Assembly (NCBI GenBank): GCA_900759015.1
Contig: CAAEUE010000005.1
Location: 62,001 to 126,000 of the forward strand
Length of the DNA stretch: 64,000 bases
Source: Clostridia bacterium
GTDB lineage: Bacteria > Bacillota > Clostridia > TANB77 > CAG-508
Direction of reading: 5' to 3'
The notes beneath the pieces are model-generated. The model was not told where the DNA came from. It ran no database searches and was given only the letters and a program-made list of their open reading frames with translations. A program made the position numbers and the translations under genes. This document shows, one piece after another, positions 50,979-58,840 of the stretch (its first letter is position 1; every line of letters starts with the position of its first letter).

Positions 50979-51671
50979 ATGATATATTCAAAGGAATTAG
51001 AAGAAATGTGCACAGTTGCAAAAGGAGTAAACCATGGACCAGCACCAATACCAGAAGAGGGTAAATGGGTTAAAGCAAAAGAAATAAAAGATATATCTGG
51101 TTTAACACATGGTATTGGATGGTGTGCACCACAACAAGGAGCTTGTAAATTAACATTAAATGTAAAAGATGGTGTAATTCAAGAAGCTTTAATCGAAACA
51201 ATTGGATGTTCAGGAATGACACATTCAGCTGCTATGGCAGGAGAAATTTTAACAGGAAAAACAATATTAGAAGCATTAAATACAGACTTAGTATGTGATG
51301 CCATAAATACAGCTATGAGAGAATTATTCTTACAAATAGTATATGGAAGAACACAAACAGCTTTCTCAGAAGGTGGACTTCCAGTAGGAGCTGGACTTGA
51401 AGATTTAGGAAAAGGACATACATCACAAGTTGGAACAATTTATTCAAGTACTTTAAAAGGACCAAGATATTTACAATTAACAGAAGGATACATAGTAGAA
51501 CTTGGATTAGATAAAGATGATCAAATAATTGGTTATAAATATGTTCATATGGGAAAAATGATGGATAACATCAAAAAAGGAATGGATCCAATGGAAGCTA
51601 TAGAAAAAGCTTCAGGAACATATGGAAGATTTGACGAAGCAGTTAAAAAAATAGATCCAAGAAAACAATAA
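50979..51671 (+). CDS. IscU/NifU-like iron-sulfur scaffold protein (partner of GGGtGRT protein)
   Basis: The 230-residue protein has an IscU/NifU-type core: WCAPQQGACKLTLNVKDGVI, then IETIGCSGMTHSAAMAGEIL with conserved cysteines, and a C-terminal tail of ~80 residues longer than classic IscU. Scaffold proteins assemble Fe-S clusters before transfer. ATG 50979 follows AAGGAG at 8 bases; a GTG at 50961 is less likely. It lies with the DNPH1-like gene and the GGGtGRT gene, a conserved neighbourhood known for this pair; the role is unknown. Confidence 0.75.
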   Translation: MIYSKELEEMCTVAKGVNHGPAPIPEEGKWVKAKEIKDISGLTHGIGWCAPQQGACKLTLNVKDGVIQEALIETIGCSGMTHSAAMAGEILTGKTILEALNTDLVCDAINTAMRELFLQIVYGRTQTAFSEGGLPVGAGLEDLGKGHTSQVGTIYSSTLKGPRYLQLTEGYIVELGLDKDDQIIGYKYVHMGKMMDNIKKGMDPMEAIEKASGTYGRFDEAVKKIDPRKQ

Positions 51672-51685
51672 TAAGAAGGTAAAGT

Positions 51686-52102
51686 ATGAATATTTATTTT
51701 TCAGGTTCAATATATGGTGGAAGGCAAAAATTAGAATCATATAAAAAATTAGTAAAAGAACTTGCAAAGTTTGGTAATGTTTTAGATGAAGAAGTAGCGG
51801 ATGATAATGTATTAATTCGTGAAGAGAGCATTTCAGATAACGATGTTTTCGAAAGTTTAGTAGATAGACTAAAACAAGCAGATTTAGTTTTTGCAGAGGT
51901 AACAGTTCCATCATTAGGAGTTGGATATGAAATTGGTTATGCAGATAGCCACAATAAAAGAATAATATGTGTTTATGATAAAAATGTAACACCAAAAATT
52001 ACAACAATGCTTAGAGGTAATAATAGATTAAAAATTATTCCATATACAGATATAAATGAAATAATAAACAATTTGGAGAATATATTAAAGGAGGAAGATT
52101 AA
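51686..52102 (+). CDS. Nucleoside 2-deoxyribosyltransferase / DNPH1-like protein
   Basis: The 138-residue protein opens MNIYFSGSIYGGRQKLESYK and has the motif AEVTVPSLGVGYEIGYA, the hallmark of the 2'-deoxynucleoside 5'-phosphate N-hydrolase 1 (DNPH1/RCL) branch of nucleoside deoxyribosyltransferases, which cleaves the base from deoxynucleotides. The Glu of SLGVGYE is the likely nucleophile. It lies between the IscU-like and GGGtGRT genes, with 14 bases on one side and an immediately adjacent gene on the other, so it is cotranscribed with both. Confidence 0.8.
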   Translation: MNIYFSGSIYGGRQKLESYKKLVKELAKFGNVLDEEVADDNVLIREESISDNDVFESLVDRLKQADLVFAEVTVPSLGVGYEIGYADSHNKRIICVYDKNVTPKITTMLRGNNRLKIIPYTDINEIINNLENILKEED

Positions 52103-53107
52103 ATGGCAGTAACATTTGAAAGTTATGAAAGAAGAATAGACCAAATCAAACCAGTAATGGAAAAATACGGAATAAAAGATTTTGAAGATGCATTAAAAAT
52201 ATGTACAGATAAAGGATTTAATCCATATGAAATAGTAAAAGGAGTACAACCAATATGTTTTGAAAATGCAGCTTGGGCATATACATTAGGTGCTGCAATA
52301 GCAATTAAAAAAGGATGTACTAAAGCAGCAGATGCAGCAAAAGCTATTGGAGAAGGATTACAAGCATTCTGTATTCCAGGTTCAGTTGCAGATGATAGAA
52401 AAGTTGGATTAGGACATGGAAATTTAGCATCTATGTTACTTTCAGAAGATACAAAATGTTTTGCATTCTTAGCAGGACATGAAAGCTTTGCAGCAGCAGA
52501 AGGAGCTATTGGTATAGCTAAATCTGCAAACAAAGTTAGAAAAGAACCATTAAGAGTTATTTTAAATGGTTTAGGAAAAGATGCTGCTCAAGTTATTTCT
52601 AGAATTAACGGATTTACATATGTAAAAACAGAATTTGATTTCTTTACAGGAAAAGTTAATGTAGTAGAAGAAATACCATATTCAAACGGAGAAAGAGCAG
52701 AAGTTAGATGTTATGGTGCAAATGATGTTAGAGAAGGTGTAGCTATAATGTGGCTAGAAGATGTTGATGTATCTATTACAGGAAACTCAACAAACCCAAC
52801 AAGATTCCAACATCCAGTTGCAGGTACATATAAGAAAGAAAGAATAGAAGCAGGTAAAAAATACTTCTCTGTTGCATCAGGTGGTGGAACAGGAAGAACA
52901 TTACACCCAGACAATATGGCTGCTGGACCAGCTTCATATGGTATGACAGATACAATGGGAAGAATGCATTCAGATGCACAATTCGCAGGAAGCTCTTCAG
53001 TTCCAGCTCACGTTGAAATGATGGGATTAATCGGAATGGGTAACAACCCAATGGTTGGTGCTTCAGTAGCAGTAGCAGTTGCAGTAGAAGAAGCTATGAA
53101 GGCTTAA
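52103..53107 (+). CDS. GGGtGRT-family protein
   Basis: The 334-residue soluble protein contains SVASGGGTGRTLHPDNMAAG, the motif for which the GGGtGRT family is named, plus glycine-rich FAGSSSVPAHVEMMGLIGMGNNPM at the C-terminus. The function is unknown. The family is known mostly from anaerobic Bacillota, next to an IscU-like gene as here. The start follows AAAGGAGG, only one base after the stop of the DNPH1-like gene. A strong terminator follows, ending this transcript. Confidence 0.85.
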   Translation: MAVTFESYERRIDQIKPVMEKYGIKDFEDALKICTDKGFNPYEIVKGVQPICFENAAWAYTLGAAIAIKKGCTKAADAAKAIGEGLQAFCIPGSVADDRKVGLGHGNLASMLLSEDTKCFAFLAGHESFAAAEGAIGIAKSANKVRKEPLRVILNGLGKDAAQVISRINGFTYVKTEFDFFTGKVNVVEEIPYSNGERAEVRCYGANDVREGVAIMWLEDVDVSITGNSTNPTRFQHPVAGTYKKERIEAGKKYFSVASGGGTGRTLHPDNMAAGPASYGMTDTMGRMHSDAQFAGSSSVPAHVEMMGLIGMGNNPMVGASVAVAVAVEEAMKA

Positions 53108-53147
53108 TCTATGATTTAGAACAACATTTAATAAAAAATAAAATATT

Positions 53148-53189
53148 TCCCCTACTTGTTAAACAAAATTAACGAGTAGGGGACTTTTT
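53148..53189 (+). terminator. Strong terminator of the glycolysis/GGGtGRT transcript
   Basis: TCCCCTACTTGTTAA (53148-53162) pairs with TTAACGAGTAGGGGA (53169-53183), one G-T pair, loop ACAAAA, followed by CTTTTT. Confidence 0.9.
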
Positions 53190-53276
53190 ATTAATCTATA
53201 AAAAATAATGCAAAAAAATAGAAAATGGTGTATAATATAATAATCGAAAAAACAGTTGAAAGCGAGGAAGCAAAAA

Positions 53277-53597
53277 ATGACAGAGTTTATAGTTAAGCGG
53301 TCAAATGCTAAGGATGAATATATCCTACAAGTAACTGGATATATTCCGGAAGAACTTAAAGAAGACTTCGAGAATATGGCAGAAAATTTTATACAAAAAG
53401 AGCATTTATTAATTGAGGAAATCTATGAAGAAATAATGGGATTTATAAGATACCATAAAAGATCAAATGGATTGGTAATAAATTTCCATATTAATTTTGA
53501 AAGTTATCCCGTAGGAGAATTTGGACTAGATAGGAAAGTAACAATAATATTTCAGATGAGAAGATCTTTTATAAAATGGCTCAAAGAAACTATTTAA
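53277..53597 (+). CDS. Small hypothetical protein upstream of eno
   Basis: The 106-residue protein starts MTEFIVKRSNAKDEY at ATG 53277, with GAGGAAG upstream; a TTG at 53256 would be poorer. It shows GYIPEELKEDFENMAENF, then a strand-rich middle (LVINFHINFESY) and FQMRRSFIKWLKE at the end. The product at 55057-55419, on the other side of eno, looks like a distant paralog. The function is unknown. It has its own terminator downstream and possibly a TATAAT promoter near 53231. Confidence 0.6.
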   Translation: MTEFIVKRSNAKDEYILQVTGYIPEELKEDFENMAENFIQKEHLLIEEIYEEIMGFIRYHKRSNGLVINFHINFESYPVGEFGLDRKVTIIFQMRRSFIKWLKETI

Positions 53598-53607
53598 GTT
53601 GCAAAAT

Positions 53608-53650
53608 AGGGCTGAATGCGGAAAATTTAAAAACGCATTCGGCTCTTTTC
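53608..53650 (+). terminator. Terminator before eno
   Basis: AGGGCTGAATGCG (53608-53620) pairs over 13 positions with CGCATTCGGCTCT (53634-53646), with two G-T pairs, followed by TTTTC. It isolates eno from the small gene upstream. Confidence 0.85.
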
Positions 53651-53709
53651 TTAATTAATTGGATATATTTTCAAATGATTGGCAATAATAATATAAATGG
53701 AGGTATGTT

Positions 53710-54975
53710 ATGAAAGATTATTTGAAAATAGAAAGTGTAGAAGCACTAGAAGTGCTAGATTCAAGAGGAAACCCAACTGTTCAAGTTGAAGTTATAACAG
53801 ATGGAGGATTTTGTGGTGTGGCAAAAGTACCATCAGGAGCATCAACAGGAAGTTTTGAAGCAGTGGAGCTAAGAGATAATGATGAAGAACGCTATATGGG
53901 AAAAGGAGTAAAAAAAGCAGTAGAAAATGTAAATAGAACTATTGCAAAAAAAATAACAGGTATGAATGTATATGATCAATTAAAAATAGACCAAAAATTG
54001 ATTGATATTGATGGTACAGATAATAAAGAAAAGTTAGGTGCAAATGCAACTTTAGGAGTATCACTTGCAGTAGCAAAAGCGGCAGCGAATTCATTAGGAA
54101 TGACACTATATAATTACATTGGAGGAGTAAATGCAAAAAAATTACCAACTCCAATGATGAATATACTAAATGGTGGAAAACATTCTGATAATAATATTAG
54201 TTCACAAGAATTTATGATAATGCCAACTTCAGGCAAAGATTTTGCAGAAAACCTACAAATGGGAGTTGAAACATACCATAATCTAAAAAAAGTATTAAAA
54301 TCAAAAGGATATTCCGTTGCTGTAGGAGATGAAGGCGGATTTGCTCCAAACTTACAAAGTGAAGAAGAAGCATTAGATGTAATTGTAGAAGCAATAAAAA
54401 AAGCAGGATATATACCTGGAAAAGATATATCAATAGCATTAGATGTTGCAAGTACAGAAATGTATGATGAGGCAAAAAAAGTAGGAAAAAATGGATATTT
54501 ATTTTGGAAAACAGGTACTTTTAAAACTAGTGATGAGATGATAGATTATTTAGAAGAGTTGGTACAAAAATACCCAATAGTTTCAATAGAAGATGGTTTA
54601 GCAGAAGAAGATTGGAATTCATGGAAAAAACTTACTCAAAAGCTAGGTAGTAAAATTCAATTAGTTGGTGATGATTTATTTGTTACAAATACAGATAGAT
54701 TAAGAAAAGGAATAAAAAATAAAGTAGCTAATAGCATATTAATAAAACCAAATCAAATAGGAACATTAACAGAAACGTTAGATGCAATAGAAATGGCACA
54801 AAAGGCAGGCTATACAACTGTAATATCACATAGATCAGGTGAAACAGAAGATACAACTATAGCAGATATTGCAGTAGCAGTAAATGCCGGTCAAATAAAA
54901 ACAGGAGCACCATGCAGAACAGATAGAGTTGCAAAATATAATAGATTATTAAATATAGAAAATGAATTAAAATAA
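53710..54975 (+). CDS. eno: Enolase
   Basis: The 421-residue metalloenzyme dehydrates 2-phosphoglycerate to PEP. Motifs: LDSRGNPTVQVEV, VPSGASTGSFEAVELRD, AVGDEGGFAPNL, SIEDGLAEEDW, LVGDDLFVTN and SHRSGETEDTTIAD, all intact. AGGTATG spacing and AATGGAGG place the start at 53710. It is set apart from the gap-gpmI series by terminators but still close to it. Its product PEP is the substrate of PPDK at 32.5 kb. Confidence 0.97.
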   Translation: MKDYLKIESVEALEVLDSRGNPTVQVEVITDGGFCGVAKVPSGASTGSFEAVELRDNDEERYMGKGVKKAVENVNRTIAKKITGMNVYDQLKIDQKLIDIDGTDNKEKLGANATLGVSLAVAKAAANSLGMTLYNYIGGVNAKKLPTPMMNILNGGKHSDNNISSQEFMIMPTSGKDFAENLQMGVETYHNLKKVLKSKGYSVAVGDEGGFAPNLQSEEEALDVIVEAIKKAGYIPGKDISIALDVASTEMYDEAKKVGKNGYLFWKTGTFKTSDEMIDYLEELVQKYPIVSIEDGLAEEDWNSWKKLTQKLGSKIQLVGDDLFVTNTDRLRKGIKNKVANSILIKPNQIGTLTETLDAIEMAQKAGYTTVISHRSGETEDTTIADIAVAVNAGQIKTGAPCRTDRVAKYNRLLNIENELK

Positions 54976-55056
54976 GCATTTTAAATTGCTAAAAAATGTA
55001 AATTGTGATATTTTATATAGGATACAAGTTGTTTTAGTTAAGGAAAGGAGCGAGTT

Positions 55057-55419
55057 ATGAATTACAGTATGAGTGTAGGGCGGAATGGTGTGATAAAAAA
55101 TGTCGAAATGTCAGATTGTACATTAAGCCATGGTTTTCGACTAGTGATGATTGGCCATATTCCAAAGGAAAAAAATGATGATTTATCTGTTCTTTTAGTA
55201 AATCTGTTAGAGGAAGATTCTTTATCTACGGATAAAGAATTGCAGAAATTCAAGAAAAATTGCAGGAAAGAAGGATTTTTCATTACTGAAAAGACCTATT
55301 TAAATCATGAGCCAAAATCAGCATTAGATGACGACAAAAGAGACAGCACAATAGTGACGTCAGTAACTACGTATTTTCGCATACATCGAACTCCGAAAAG
55401 GTGGTTCAATGAACGCTAA
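55057..55419 (+). CDS. Small hypothetical protein downstream of eno
   Basis: The 120-residue protein starts at ATG 55057 behind GAAAGGAG. GHIPKEKNDDLSVLLVNLL, KEGFFITEKTYLNHEP and TTYFRIHRTPKRWFNE align with GYIPEELKEDFENMAENF, NGLVINFHINFESY and TIIFQMRRSFIKWLKE in the protein at 53277, so both look like one diverged family. The base composition is slightly less AT-rich than surrounding genes. The function is unknown. Confidence 0.6.
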   Translation: MNYSMSVGRNGVIKNVEMSDCTLSHGFRLVMIGHIPKEKNDDLSVLLVNLLEEDSLSTDKELQKFKKNCRKEGFFITEKTYLNHEPKSALDDDKRDSTIVTSVTTYFRIHRTPKRWFNER

Positions 55420-55429
55420 GTTTTCCGAA

Positions 55430-55476
55430 TTCTCCCCATACTTAAAGTATTAAAAATAATACAAGTATGGGGAGAA
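55430..55476. repeat. Long hairpin after the small gene
   Basis: TTCTCCCCATACTT (55430-55443) and AAGTATGGGGAGAA (55463-55476) are perfect complements; GTATT/AATAC pair inside. No T-tract follows on the plus strand, so termination is uncertain. Confidence 0.65.
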
Positions 55477-55496
55477 AATAATATATGCCCAAATAA

Positions 55497-55525
55497 TTGA
55501 CAAGTATTTTTTTTATTTATATTAT
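55497..55525 (+). promoter_or_regulatory. Sigma-A promoter
   Basis: TTGACA (55497-55502), a 17-base spacer and TATTAT (55520-55525), 28 bases before the gene at 55553. Confidence 0.75.
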
Positions 55526-55552
55526 TATGAATATGAAAAGGGGGATATATTT

Positions 55553-56191
55553 ATGGGCATAGCTAGTTTGATTTTGGGAATTGTAAGTGTTGTATTAGTG
55601 TTAACAGGACATTTGCTTCTAACCATTATACTTGGAGCAATAGGTTTTGTATTTGGAATAGTAGGTTTATTAATTAATAAATCAAAAATTTCGTATATGT
55701 CTATAATTGGGATAATACTAATAATTATATCTATTACAATTGTTGGTGTAAAATTTATATTTTCATTAAAAGAAGATGAAAATACAGGTAATACAAGTCT
55801 AGTTAGCGAAGAGGAAGAAATCAAAAATAATCCTATAATTGGAAATTGGTTAGGGGATAGTGAGAATATAGGATATTTTGAATTTAATAAAGATAAATCA
55901 TTTTATTGGTATCAATCACAATATACAACAGACAATAATTATTATAAAGGTACATATAGTATAACACCAGGAGCACTTCAAAATAATGGAAAAATAGACT
56001 ATGGAACAGAAGGTCACGAGATATATACTATTATGTTGTATTACAATTCACAAAAAGTAAATGGAGTATCTAAAGAAAGAACCGATATGGGAATGTTTAT
56101 TGTTCAAAAAGAATCAAAAACAAAATTTAATGTAAGAAATATGATAACTAACAGTTTCTTTGACATTAACAAAATTCAATCAAATGCATAG
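55553..56191 (+). CDS. Membrane protein with small extracytoplasmic domain
   Basis: The 212-residue protein has two or three hydrophobic segments (~3-25, 26-45, 49-70) of the DUF4190-like kind, then an acidic linker and a soluble domain (~97-205) with NPIIGNWLGDSENIGYFEFNKD and YYKGTYSITPG, reminiscent of lipocalin-like DUF folds that begin with GxW. The function is unknown. AAGGGGG precedes the ATG. It is 9 bases before the ABC transporter, so may be an accessory to it. Confidence 0.6.
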   Translation: MGIASLILGIVSVVLVLTGHLLLTIILGAIGFVFGIVGLLINKSKISYMSIIGIILIIISITIVGVKFIFSLKEDENTGNTSLVSEEEEIKNNPIIGNWLGDSENIGYFEFNKDKSFYWYQSQYTTDNNYYKGTYSITPGALQNNGKIDYGTEGHEIYTIMLYYNSQKVNGVSKERTDMGMFIVQKESKTKFNVRNMITNSFFDINKIQSNA

Positions 56192-56200
56192 GAGGAAAAA

Positions 56201-58759
56201 ATGCTTAAATTAGCGAATATTACAAAAAATTATAAATCAGGGGATGAAGTAGTTAAAGCATTAAAAGGGATAAATTTAGAATTTAGGAGTAATGAATTTG
56301 TATCTATATTAGGTCCAAGTGGATGCGGAAAAACTACATTATTAAATATAATTGGTGGACTAGATAGATATACATCAGGAGATTTAATTATAAATGGTAA
56401 ATCAACAAAAGAATTTAAAGACAGAGATTGGGATGCGTATAGGAATTATTCGGTAGGTTTTGTATTCCAAAACTATAATTTAATTCCACACCAAAGTGTA
56501 TTATCAAACGTAGAATTAGCATTAACACTTTCTGGGGTATCTAGAGAAGAAAGAAAAAAACGTGCTATAGAAGCTTTAGAAAAAGTTGGACTAAAAGAAC
56601 AAATACATAAAAGACCAAATCAATTATCTGGTGGTCAAATGCAAAGAGTTGCAATAGCTAGAGCATTAGTAAATGATCCAGATATTATACTTGCAGATGA
56701 ACCAACAGGAGCACTAGATACAAAGACAAGTGTACAAATAATGGAATTACTAAAAAGTATTTCAAAAGACAAATTAATAATTATGGTAACACATAACCCA
56801 ATACTTGCAGAAAAATATTCTACTAGGGTAATTCGTGTATTGGATGGAGTTGTTCAAGATGATACAAATCCATATAGTAGTGAAAAAGAAGAAAAGAAAA
56901 AAGCCAAAAGCGGAAAAACAGCGATGAGCTTTTTTACAGCAATTTCATTAAGTTTAAATAATTTAATGACAAAAAAAGGAAGAACAATTTTAACATCTTT
57001 TGCAGGAAGTATAGGTATTATAGGAATTGCATTAATATTATCTTTATCTACAGGAGTTCAAAACTATATAAATAAAGTGCAAGAAGATACATTATCAAGT
57101 TATCCAATTCAGATTCAAGAGACTACAGTAGATTTAACAAGTATGATGGAAAGAATGATGGGCGAAATGACAGAAGGAGAAGAAGCCCATGAAGATGGAA
57201 AGATATATTCTAATAATATTATGACAGATATGTTAACAGTATTAGCCGACAAAAAGCAAACAAACAATTTAGAAGAACTAAAAAAATATATAGATGAGGG
57301 TAATAATGGAATATCTGATAATGCAAATGCTATAAAATATGATTATAATTTGAATTTGAATTTATATAAAACAGACACTTCAAATGGAGTAGTACAAGTA
57401 AATCCAAGTACTGTTATGGAAAAATTAGGGATGCAACAAACAGGAATGGCAATGGGTACAGATTGTTTTGCAGAATTATTAGATAATCAAGAATTAAATA
57501 ATTCACAATATGATGTAGTTGCAGGCAATTGGCCACAAAATTATAATGAAGTTGTTTTAATAGTTGATGAAAATAATAAAATTAGTGATTATACATTATA
57601 TACTTTAGGAATAAAAGATCAAAAAGAATTAGAAGAAAAAATAGATGCAATACAGAATGATGAAAAATTAGAAGAGGATGAACAAACTTCATATACTTAT
57701 GATGATTTACTAAATCTATCTTTTAAAGTTTTATTAAATACAGACTATTATGAAAAAGCAAATAATATGTGGATAGATAAAAGTGATGATGAAGAATATA
57801 TGAAGGAAAAAGTAGATAATGCTGAAGAAATAAAAGTAGTAGGAATTATAAAACAAAAAGAAGGAAGTATATCTACTCAAACAGCTGGAGAAATAGGTTA
57901 TTTAAAAACTTTAAAAGAACATGTTATTAATAAAATAAATGAACAAGAGATAGTAAAAGAGCAAAAAGAAAATCCAGAGATTAATGTATTTAATGGATTG
58001 GAATTTCCAAAAAAAGGTGAAGATGGAAAGTTCGATTATAATTCTTTAACAGAAGAACAAAGAGCAATGCTTTCTAGGTTAGATGCTAATCAAATACAGT
58101 TAATGATGGAAGCATATGAACAAAATGAAAATGCATCATATGACAAAAATCTTGAAACATTGGGAGTAGTAGATTTAGCAAAACCATCAGCTATAAGTAT
58201 TTATCCAAAAGATTTCGAAGCAAAGAATAGAATTACAGATGCTATAACAGAATATAATAATAAACAAATTGCAGATGGCAAAGAAGAAAATGAAGTAAAT
58301 TATACAGATACAGTTGGTTTATTAATGAAATCTGTAACTCAAATTGTTGATACAATAAGTTATGTATTAATAGCGTTTGTTGCAATTTCATTAGTAGTTT
58401 CATCAATAATGATAGGAATAATAACATATATATCAGTATTAGAAAGAACAAAAGAAATAGGAATTTTAAGAGCAATAGGTGCTTCTAAAAAAGATATATC
58501 AAGAGTATTTAATGCGGAAACATTTATAGTAGGATTAATTGCAGGAATTTTAGGAATTGTTGTAACACTATTACTTAATATACCAATTAATAGTATTATT
58601 CATTCTTTAACTAATATGGATACAGTAAATGCTGTTTTACCAGTAAATGCAGCAATAATTTTAGTGGTAATTAGCATGGTTCTTACTATAATTGCAGGAT
58701 TGATTCCATCAAGGATGGCAAGTAAAAAAGACCCAGTTGAAGCATTAAGAACAGAGTAA
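56201..58759 (+). CDS. MacB-like ABC transporter (ATPase fused to FtsX-type permease)
   Basis: The 852-residue protein is a fusion. The ATPase half (1-225) has GPSGCGKTT (Walker A), LSGGQMQRVAIARAL (signature) and IILADEPTGALD (Walker B). The permease half begins with TILTSFAGSIGIIGIALILSL (~268), followed by a large extracytoplasmic domain (~290-700) and three further membrane helices at the C-terminus (LIAFVAISLVVSSIM, FIVGLIAGILGIVV and the last near 830). MacB/LolCDE-class proteins work by mechanotransmission on lipoproteins, peptides or drugs. AGGAGG precedes the ATG. The substrate is unknown. Confidence 0.9.
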   Translation: MLKLANITKNYKSGDEVVKALKGINLEFRSNEFVSILGPSGCGKTTLLNIIGGLDRYTSGDLIINGKSTKEFKDRDWDAYRNYSVGFVFQNYNLIPHQSVLSNVELALTLSGVSREERKKRAIEALEKVGLKEQIHKRPNQLSGGQMQRVAIARALVNDPDIILADEPTGALDTKTSVQIMELLKSISKDKLIIMVTHNPILAEKYSTRVIRVLDGVVQDDTNPYSSEKEEKKKAKSGKTAMSFFTAISLSLNNLMTKKGRTILTSFAGSIGIIGIALILSLSTGVQNYINKVQEDTLSSYPIQIQETTVDLTSMMERMMGEMTEGEEAHEDGKIYSNNIMTDMLTVLADKKQTNNLEELKKYIDEGNNGISDNANAIKYDYNLNLNLYKTDTSNGVVQVNPSTVMEKLGMQQTGMAMGTDCFAELLDNQELNNSQYDVVAGNWPQNYNEVVLIVDENNKISDYTLYTLGIKDQKELEEKIDAIQNDEKLEEDEQTSYTYDDLLNLSFKVLLNTDYYEKANNMWIDKSDDEEYMKEKVDNAEEIKVVGIIKQKEGSISTQTAGEIGYLKTLKEHVINKINEQEIVKEQKENPEINVFNGLEFPKKGEDGKFDYNSLTEEQRAMLSRLDANQIQLMMEAYEQNENASYDKNLETLGVVDLAKPSAISIYPKDFEAKNRITDAITEYNNKQIADGKEENEVNYTDTVGLLMKSVTQIVDTISYVLIAFVAISLVVSSIMIGIITYISVLERTKEIGILRAIGASKKDISRVFNAETFIVGLIAGILGIVVTLLLNIPINSIIHSLTNMDTVNAVLPVNAAIILVVISMVLTIIAGLIPSRMASKKDPVEALRTE

Positions 58760-58767
58760 ATTAAGAG

Positions 58768-58800
58768 TAGAGTCATTTAAATAATGACTCTATTTACTTT
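58768..58800 (+). terminator. Terminator after the ABC transporter
   Basis: TAGAGTCATT (58768-58777) pairs with AATGACTCTA (58783-58792), loop TAAAT, tail TTTACTTTTG. Confidence 0.75.
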
Positions 58801-58840
58801 TGTAAAAAAATGAGATATTATACCAAAAGGAGGGGAGTAT

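Noticed and set aside
51686..52102. Antitoxin or defence role for the DNPH1-like protein
   Set aside because: The motif fits metabolic deoxynucleotide hydrolysis and there is no effector nearby.
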